From NCBI GenBank assembly GCA_003228395.1, contig QIDJ01000364.1, positions 1-13,629 on the forward strand: a stretch of 13,629 bases of DNA, in the 5' to 3' direction. The notes beneath the pieces were generated by a model. That model made no database searches and had not been told where the DNA came from. It saw only the letters and a list, made by a program, of their open reading frames with translations. This document shows positions 8,981-13,629 of the stretch, one piece after another. Position 1 is the stretch's first letter. Each line of letters starts with the position of its first letter. The DNA is from Flammeovirgaceae bacterium. GTDB taxonomy: Bacteria > Bacteroidota > Bacteroidia > Cytophagales > Cyclobacteriaceae. A program made the translations under genes and the position numbers.

Positions 8981-9021
8981 GTAACATTGAGACTATATTA
9001 TTTAGTGATCTATAGTGAAAA

Positions 9022-11814
9022 ATGAAAAAACTGAGTGTCAAAGTTAACAATGTCCAGCACCATTTACTGGTAGAAGAACACGATACATTGGCTAAAGTCA
9101 TTCGGGAAAAGATACAACTTACCGGCACTAAAATCGGATGTGAACAAGGTAGCTGCGGCGCTTGTACAATACTTATTAACGGGACCCCCGTTCAAAGCTG
9201 TATTGCACCTGCACTGAAATACAATGGATGTGGCATTACTACAATTGAAGGGGTGGCTCAAAACAGACGTCTTCATCCATTGCAAACCAAATTTGTAGAG
9301 AAAGGGGCTATACAATGTGGATATTGCACACCGGGTATGTTATTGACGGCCCTCTCCTTTCTGGATGGAAATCCGGATCCGACAACACACGAAATAAAAG
9401 AGGCTTTATCAGGAAACCTTTGCCGGTGTACCGGATATAAAAAAATCATTGAAGCCGTAAGCGAATATGTAAAATGCGCCGGACAGCCTGTTCGTGAGCA
9501 TGAAACCGCGAAAGAAGATTCCAGATTTAAAATGGCAGGGTATGGAAGACCCTATCTGGATGCAGTTAAAAAAGTAAAAGGCGAGGCAGAATTTGCAGAT
9601 GACATAAAAGTAAAAAACACGCTCCATTGTAAATTCCTCAGGAGTATCTATCCTCATGCAAAAATAAATGCTATTGATATATCCAGGGCGGAAGATATCC
9701 CCGGTGTGCGGCTGATCGTAACAGGCAAAGAACTGCCGATACCTTTTGGAGTACTGCCAATATCTGAAGATGAAACGGCCATGGCCATTGAAAAAACACG
9801 CTATGTGGGTGAAATAGTGGCCGCAGTAGCTGCCGATACGGAGGAAATTGCGGCCAGGACTTGTAAAGCCATAAAAGTTGACTATTCGCCATTACGACCA
9901 TTTCTGAATATTACAGAAGCTTTGGAGGACGTAGAAGATGATGAACGGATTCATTCTCATGGAAAATTCAATAGCAATATTCATAAACAGGCGGAATTAC
10001 GCTTTGGGGATCAGAAAGATGGATTGTCAAAAGCGAATCACACTTGTAGGGTTGAATTTGATTTCCAGGGGTTGAATCATGGCTTTACAGAGCCGCATAG
10101 CGCCACAGCCTGGTGGGATGAAGACGGCCTGACCATGGTCAGCGCAACTCAGGTGCCTCATTATCTGCACCGCTACCTGTCGAAGACGCTTGAAGTTCCC
10201 ATGAACAGGGTCCGGGTGATCAAACCATTCGTAGGCGGCGGATTTGGGGGGAAAAGTGATCCTTTTCCTCACGAAATCATTATTTCGCATATTTCAAGGA
10301 AACTGGGCCGGCCTGTAAAAGTCAGACTTTCAAGAGAAGAGGTATTTTTAACCAATCATGGCAGACACCCTACCTGGTTGCGTATGGAAATGGGTGTGAA
10401 CAATGATGGGAAATTCAAGGTATTGGATGCGGATATCATTATTGACGGGGGAGCGTATGCCAGTTTCGGTGTAGTTACAACCTATTATAATGGCGTCCTG
10501 CTGCAGGCGCCGTATAAAATCGATAACCTGGGTTTCCGGACGCGGCGGGTTTATACCAACAAACCGCAGTGCGGCGCCATGCGCGGGCATGGGGCGGTAA
10601 ACTCCCGGTTCGCAGTAGAAACAATGATTGACCGGCTGGCAGAACAGATGGATATGGATCCCTGTGAACTCCGGTTCAGAAATTTTTTGGGACCAAATAC
10701 CACTACCGTTGGTCAATACCGGATAACTTCAAACGGGGTAAAAGCGTGCCTGGAAAAAGTAATGGAACAATCAAAATGGAGCCGGAATTACAGGAAACGA
10801 CCCGAGGGCAGTGGTTTTGGAGTGGCGTGCGGATTCTTTATCAGCGGCAGCGCCCTGCCCATCCACTGGAATGAATATCCGCAATCGGTCGTGCATCTTA
10901 AAGTTGATCTCGATGGGCGTGTGCTGATAACTTCAGGAGCCAGTGACATTGGCCAGGGAAGTGATACCATGCTGGCAATCATTGTAGCCGAGGTGCTGGG
11001 TTTGAGTATGGACTACATAGCGATAGTAAGCGCCGATACATTGCTGACTCCGATCGATTTGGGTAGTTATTCCAGCAGGGTAACTTTTATGGCCGGGAAT
11101 GCGGCAAAAATGGCAGCAGAGAAATTGAAAGACAACATTCTTCAGGCTGTGTCAACGAATACCAATATACAGGTTTCTGAACTTTCCCTGAAAGATGAAC
11201 GGGTTTTGACCACGGATGGCAAAATTGATTTGTCATGGATAGAGGCGGTTGAGATAGCTACCCGGAAAGTGGGAGCTTTAACAACAACCGGCAGCTATAA
11301 TTCACCAAAACTTGGTGGCGATTTTAAAGGGGCAGGAGCGGGGTTGAGTCCTTCGTATAGCTTTGGTGCCGTGATTGCCGAGGTAAAAGTTGATAAACAG
11401 ACAGGGTCTGTTATTGTAAAGAATATTTGGGGCGCCCATGATCCCGGCAAGGCTCTTAATCCACTGGCAGTGGAGGGTCAACTGGAAGGCTCCTGGCACA
11501 TGGGGATCGGGCAGGCATTGAGTGAGCAGATGAAATTTCATGAGGGCCTGCTTCTTAATGGCAATTTTCTGGATTATAAAATCCCCACAACACTGGATAC
11601 GCCTGATATCTTCAGCAATATTGTTGAAACCACAGATCCTGAAGGGCCTTTTGGCGCCAAGGAATGTGGCGAAGGTGCATTGCACCCGGTGATCCCGGCG
11701 ATAGCCAATGCCATCTATGATGCCGTGGGCGTACGGGTAACTTCCCTGCCGGTTGACCCGGAGAAGATTCTTAAAGAAATGAAAGAAAAAGCGCTTCAGG
11801 AAATGATTAGTTGA
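9022..11814 (+). CDS. Fused 2Fe-2S + molybdopterin subunits of a molybdenum hydroxylase, 4-hydroxybenzoyl-CoA reductase-like (HcrC-HcrA fusion)
   Basis: This 930-residue protein belongs to the xanthine oxidase family. Residues 1 to about 155 form the 2Fe-2S subunit. The plant-ferredoxin-type cluster uses Cys40, Cys45, Cys48 and Cys60; the helical-domain cluster uses Cys99, Cys102, Cys134 and Cys136 (CGYC and CRC). A charged linker (about 155-172) leads to the Mo-cofactor subunit (about 173-930), which contains VGGGFGGK (404-411), CGAMRGHGA (517-525), the cofactor-contacting DIGQGSDT (642-649), GSYSSRV (681-687), and the KECGEG segment whose Glu884 should be the catalytic base. Several of these segments resemble 4-hydroxybenzoyl-CoA reductase alpha subunit more than xanthine dehydrogenase. 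The total of 930 is close to HcrC plus HcrA lengths as I remember them (about 161 + 769). No FAD domain is present; the next gene supplies it. The CO-dehydrogenase AYxCSFR loop is absent. The protein should be cytosolic, with no Tat or Sec signal. The substrate is unknown. Confidence 0.9.
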   Translation: MKKLSVKVNNVQHHLLVEEHDTLAKVIREKIQLTGTKIGCEQGSCGACTILINGTPVQSCIAPALKYNGCGITTIEGVAQNRRLHPLQTKFVEKGAIQCGYCTPGMLLTALSFLDGNPDPTTHEIKEALSGNLCRCTGYKKIIEAVSEYVKCAGQPVREHETAKEDSRFKMAGYGRPYLDAVKKVKGEAEFADDIKVKNTLHCKFLRSIYPHAKINAIDISRAEDIPGVRLIVTGKELPIPFGVLPISEDETAMAIEKTRYVGEIVAAVAADTEEIAARTCKAIKVDYSPLRPFLNITEALEDVEDDERIHSHGKFNSNIHKQAELRFGDQKDGLSKANHTCRVEFDFQGLNHGFTEPHSATAWWDEDGLTMVSATQVPHYLHRYLSKTLEVPMNRVRVIKPFVGGGFGGKSDPFPHEIIISHISRKLGRPVKVRLSREEVFLTNHGRHPTWLRMEMGVNNDGKFKVLDADIIIDGGAYASFGVVTTYYNGVLLQAPYKIDNLGFRTRRVYTNKPQCGAMRGHGAVNSRFAVETMIDRLAEQMDMDPCELRFRNFLGPNTTTVGQYRITSNGVKACLEKVMEQSKWSRNYRKRPEGSGFGVACGFFISGSALPIHWNEYPQSVVHLKVDLDGRVLITSGASDIGQGSDTMLAIIVAEVLGLSMDYIAIVSADTLLTPIDLGSYSSRVTFMAGNAAKMAAEKLKDNILQAVSTNTNIQVSELSLKDERVLTTDGKIDLSWIEAVEIATRKVGALTTTGSYNSPKLGGDFKGAGAGLSPSYSFGAVIAEVKVDKQTGSVIVKNIWGAHDPGKALNPLAVEGQLEGSWHMGIGQALSEQMKFHEGLLLNGNFLDYKIPTTLDTPDIFSNIVETTDPEGPFGAKECGEGALHPVIPAIANAIYDAVGVRVTSLPVDPEKILKEMKEKALQEMIS

Positions 11815-11822
11815 TACACTGT

Positions 11823-12755
11823 ATGATAGCCGAACAAACATACCTGAAACCTAAAACTCTTGATGAGGCGTTGAATTATGCCCGGGAGCATGCAGGTAAT
11901 TTCAGCTATCTGGCCGGCGGTACGGACATCATGGCCAACCGGTTTCACGAAAATGAAACCAGTCGCTGCCTGATTGATCTTTCGGCAATCCCGGAATTAC
12001 AGGGCTTTCGCACCGATGAAAACTACCTCCGGATTGGTTCGTTGATGAGGCTTGATGACCTGAAAAACATATCTGCGATTGCGTCTGAATTCCCCGCATT
12101 ACTTGAAGCTGCCGGTGCAGTGGGTTCGCCTGTCATACGGAAAACGGCTACCATTGGGGGAAACCTGTTATGTGAAAACCGATGCATCTATTACAACCAG
12201 TCTCAGTGGTGGCGGGAAGCGGCCGGTTTTTGCCTGAAATGCGGGGGCGATCTGTGCATTGCCACCGGTGGAAAGAAAGCGTGCTTTTCAGAGGTTGTCT
12301 CAGATATGGCGCCGGTATTGATCAGTTTTGATGCAGAATTGGATTTGATGGATACAGGGGGAAATAAACGGATAAAACTGGAAGACCTATATTCCGGGGA
12401 TGGCGTAAAACCAAGAAATATGAGCCAAACAGCCATAATATCGGGTATTTTATTGCCACTGTCCAGGGATTTTAAGGCAGTATTCAAAAAGTTGAGGCAA
12501 CGGCAGAGCCTGGAGTTCACTTCGCTTACAACTGTGGTTTCGGTTGACGAAGCCAATAAGGTGAAAATAGCGCTGGGAGGTGTTGATCCGAAAATAGTCG
12601 TTGTGGAAGGCGCTGTGGGTGATGATAAAGAAAAATTAATTTCAAAATGCATTAAAGGAGCCCGTGCTGTGGACAATGACATGTTTACCAGGACCTACAG
12701 AAGGGAAATGATAAACGTATTTTTGACAAACAGTTTCAGGGAATTGGGCATTTGA
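11823..12755 (+). CDS. FAD-binding subunit of molybdenum hydroxylase with 4Fe-4S loop (HcrB-like)
   Basis: This 310-residue FAD subunit of a Mo hydroxylase (CoxM/XdhB fold) has AGGTDIMA (residues 31-38) and TIGGN (110-114) as FAD-binding motifs. Between them and the following strand is an insertion with Cys117, Cys121, Cys137, Cys140, Cys145 and Cys154. Four of these (121, 137, 145, 154) have spacings of 16, 8 and 9, identical to those I recall for the 4Fe-4S ligands of Thauera aromatica HcrB (122, 138, 146, 155). The flanking IYYNQSQWWREA is also typical of 4-hydroxybenzoyl-CoA reductase beta subunits. The extra cluster would let the enzyme exchange electrons with a low-potential ferredoxin. 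ATG 11823, 8 bases after the preceding stop, is chosen over an in-frame TTG at 11811 that overlaps that stop, because it aligns best with HcrB numbering. The two genes are almost certainly co-transcribed. The ferredoxin partner and substrate are not visible. Confidence 0.9.
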   Translation: MIAEQTYLKPKTLDEALNYAREHAGNFSYLAGGTDIMANRFHENETSRCLIDLSAIPELQGFRTDENYLRIGSLMRLDDLKNISAIASEFPALLEAAGAVGSPVIRKTATIGGNLLCENRCIYYNQSQWWREAAGFCLKCGGDLCIATGGKKACFSEVVSDMAPVLISFDAELDLMDTGGNKRIKLEDLYSGDGVKPRNMSQTAIISGILLPLSRDFKAVFKKLRQRQSLEFTSLTTVVSVDEANKVKIALGGVDPKIVVVEGAVGDDKEKLISKCIKGARAVDNDMFTRTYRREMINVFLTNSFRELGI

Positions 12756-12974
12756 ATGCACGGATTAACAATTAAATATTTTAACTGTATCAAGAATTTA
12801 TAAGGAATGGTTTTATAATCGAATGCTGAAATGCTAAAACAAATTTTTATAGATAATGATGTCAGATAAACAGCCAAAAATTCATCCTATATACAATAAA
12901 TAACATTTATGCATTTACGCATTTACGCATTTCTGCTAAAATATCAGTAGAACCAATATTTTTAATGAATTTGA
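12756..12974 (+). other. AT-rich intergenic region before the hemerythrin-like gene
   Basis: These 219 bases without a gene separate the Mo hydroxylase operon from the hemerythrin-like gene. The stretch is AT-rich with several near-palindromic runs, such as the one around 12772-12784, but no strong terminator. It contains the 8-bp tandem array listed separately. It probably holds the end of one transcript and the promoter of the next, but no element matches the Bacteroidota promoter consensus well enough to call. Confidence 0.4.
12905..12936 (+). repeat. Four tandem 8-bp repeats (consensus ATTTACGC)
   Basis: Four consecutive 8-base units are read directly: ATTTATGC (12905-12912), ATTTACGC (12913-12920), ATTTACGC (12921-12928) and ATTTCTGC (12929-12936). 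The central two are identical and the outer two differ by one or two bases. The array ends 38 bases before the hemerythrin-like start codon. It may be an iterated regulator site, or a slippage-prone spacer in the promoter; the sequence does not decide between these. Confidence 0.75.
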
Positions 12975-13523
12975 ATGGAAAATAAGAGAAACCCGATACA
13001 AGTAATGCGTGAGGAGCATGAAATAATAGGCAGCGCGGAGCAAACGGTGCAATTGCTGGACCGTTATTGGAAAAAAAACGAAGAAGATTTTGTAAAGCAA
13101 GTGCATTCCCTTCTACGTTTTTTCAGGGAGTACAGTGACAGGTATCATCACTATAAAGAAGAGCAGGTTTTGTTCCCTGAAATGGAAAATCTGAACGATT
13201 TCGCATTGAATTCGTTGATTTCGGAATTGAAAGAACACCATGAGATGTTCCGTGAATATACACGGACCATTGAGGAACACTTACATACGAAGCAATCTGA
13301 GAAAGCCTATTTAATTCTCACCACGTACATGGATGAACTTCTGGATCACATTGCGGCCGAAAACGAGGAACTGTTCGTGATGGCAGAATCGTTGTTTTCA
13401 GAGACAGCGTTGGAAACCATGTACTTCAGGTTCAGGGATATAGACATGGAGCTTGGAGCGCAGGAAAAGGACCGGCTTAGTAGCTTGTTGCAAGGAATTG
13501 AAGCCGGAATCGCTCAAAATTGA
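12975..13523 (+). CDS. Hemerythrin-like domain protein
   Basis: This 182-residue soluble, helix-rich protein has the pattern of a hemerythrin-like (HHE) di-iron four-helix bundle. Candidate iron ligands are His15 in helix 1 (REEHE), His58/His59 with Glu62/Glu63 in the HHYKEEQVLFP motif, His88/His89 followed by Arg93 in helix 3, and His125 with Glu129 in DHIAAENEELF of helix 4. The set H, HxxxE, HxxxR, HxxxE is that of the bacterial Hr-like branch (as in the FBXL5-type arrangement) rather than classical oxygen-carrying hemerythrin with HxxxH and HxxxxD. Such proteins bind or sense O2, NO or iron, or repair Fe-S damage. The last 40 residues extend beyond the bundle and are charged. No signal peptide or fused DNA-binding or signalling domain was seen. 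It stands alone after a 219-base gap. Given the Fe-S-rich enzyme just upstream, a role in oxygen or NO protection is possible but inferred. An out-of-frame ATG at 12965 is ignored. Confidence 0.85.
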   Translation: MENKRNPIQVMREEHEIIGSAEQTVQLLDRYWKKNEEDFVKQVHSLLRFFREYSDRYHHYKEEQVLFPEMENLNDFALNSLISELKEHHEMFREYTRTIEEHLHTKQSEKAYLILTTYMDELLDHIAAENEELFVMAESLFSETALETMYFRFRDIDMELGAQEKDRLSSLLQGIEAGIAQN

Positions 13524-13600
13524 ATCAGTGCAAATTCCTGCTTGTCTTACCTTTTTACTATTTCTAAAAATTATTCGAAAATTATTGAATTAATTCCGGA

Positions 13601-13629
13601 ATTTGACTTTATTTGTCAAATCGTTTTTG
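13601..13629 (+). terminator. Perfect 7-bp inverted repeat followed by T-run; possible terminator or operator
   Basis: ATTTGAC (13601-13607) and GTCAAAT (13615-13621) are exact reverse complements separated by a 7-base loop, and TTTTT follows at 13624-13628, at the window's edge. Position, symmetry and the T-run fit an intrinsic terminator about 80 bases after the hemerythrin-like gene, although the stem is AT-rich and weak. A TTTGAC-N7-GTCAAA dyad could equally be a regulator site for a gene outside the window. The 12-base palindrome AATTCCGGAATT at 13592-13603 lies directly beside it. Confidence 0.4.

Noticed and set aside
11811..11822. In-frame TTG overlapping the previous stop as the start of the FAD subunit gene
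   Set aside because: An ATG 12 bases later gives a better fit to HcrB numbering and a normal N-terminus. The extra four residues have no homologous counterpart.
11302..11841. Long antisense reading frame (179 codons) opposite the Mo subunit gene
   Set aside because: It is the shadow of a strongly conserved coding frame on the + strand. It shows no domain, signal or plausible start context.
12203..12682. Antisense reading frame (159 codons) opposite the FAD subunit gene
   Set aside because: It is low-complexity, Ser/Thr-rich and lies fully inside a well-supported gene, with no recognisable family.
9022..12755. Xanthine dehydrogenase or aerobic CO dehydrogenase
   Set aside because: The FAD subunit has the 4Fe-4S loop absent from both, the CO dehydrogenase AYxCSFR loop is missing, and Mo-subunit segments look like the 4-hydroxybenzoyl-CoA reductase group. 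An automatic annotation as xanthine dehydrogenase family would still be correct at superfamily level.
12905..12936. CRISPR array or origin iterons
   Set aside because: Units are only 8 bases and contiguous, with no spacers, no cas genes and no replication initiator nearby.
13601..13621. FNR/CRP-type box
   Set aside because: The half-sites TTGAC/GTCAA are 7 bases apart, not the 4 (FNR) or 6 (CRP) expected, and the half-site sequence differs. Kept only as a generic inverted repeat.

Overview
The window looks like chromosomal DNA of a Bacteroidota bacterium, of the gliding/T9SS-bearing kind (Saprospiria, Cytophagia or Chitinophagia type; the exact class cannot be fixed from here). The main evidence is a large secreted protein at 2318-5608. 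It has an N-terminal DUF7948-like region, a seven-repeat SBBP beta-propeller, PKD-like domains and a C-terminal gliding-motility (CHU_C, type B T9SS) sorting domain. Gene starts also lack Shine-Dalgarno sequences and have A-rich leaders, which is usual for this phylum. Every supported gene lies on the + strand. No tRNA, rRNA, insertion sequence, integrase or CRISPR array is visible, and no gene-free stretch exceeds about 220 bases.

Left part (1-5608): the 3' portion of a YbbP-type (COG3127) FtsX-family ABC permease, cut by the window edge, is followed after only 6 bases by the T9SS cargo protein. The two are probably co-transcribed. Middle part (5681-7645): a small rhodanese-like protein with a signal peptide or signal anchor, then an aldehyde dehydrogenase of the E. 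coli Sad/YneI (succinate-semialdehyde dehydrogenase) type that can only start at a TTG codon.

Right part (7832-12755): four closely spaced genes that look like one operon. They encode an SDR oxidoreductase, a DUF302 protein, a molybdenum hydroxylase in which the 2Fe-2S subunit is fused to the Mo-cofactor subunit (930 aa), and a separate FAD subunit. The FAD subunit carries the extra cysteine loop that binds a 4Fe-4S cluster in 4-hydroxybenzoyl-CoA reductase (HcrB). The pair therefore resembles a 4-hydroxybenzoyl-CoA-reductase-like enzyme repackaged from three polypeptides into two. The inferred electron path is 4Fe-4S, FAD, the two 2Fe-2S clusters, Mo (or the reverse). The substrate is unknown: no CoA ligase, benzoyl-CoA reductase or Mo-cofactor maturation factor lies in the window. 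With the neighbouring SDR and aldehyde dehydrogenase, a catabolic route through an alcohol/ketone, an aldehyde and a hydroxylated or dehydroxylated aromatic or heterocyclic acid is possible, but this is inference.

The last gene (12975-13523) encodes a hemerythrin-like di-iron protein, preceded by a tandem array of four 8-bp repeats. The window ends in AT-rich DNA with a perfect 7-bp inverted repeat followed by T residues. The most distinctive item is the fused 2Fe-2S/Mo protein with its 4Fe-4S-type FAD partner.
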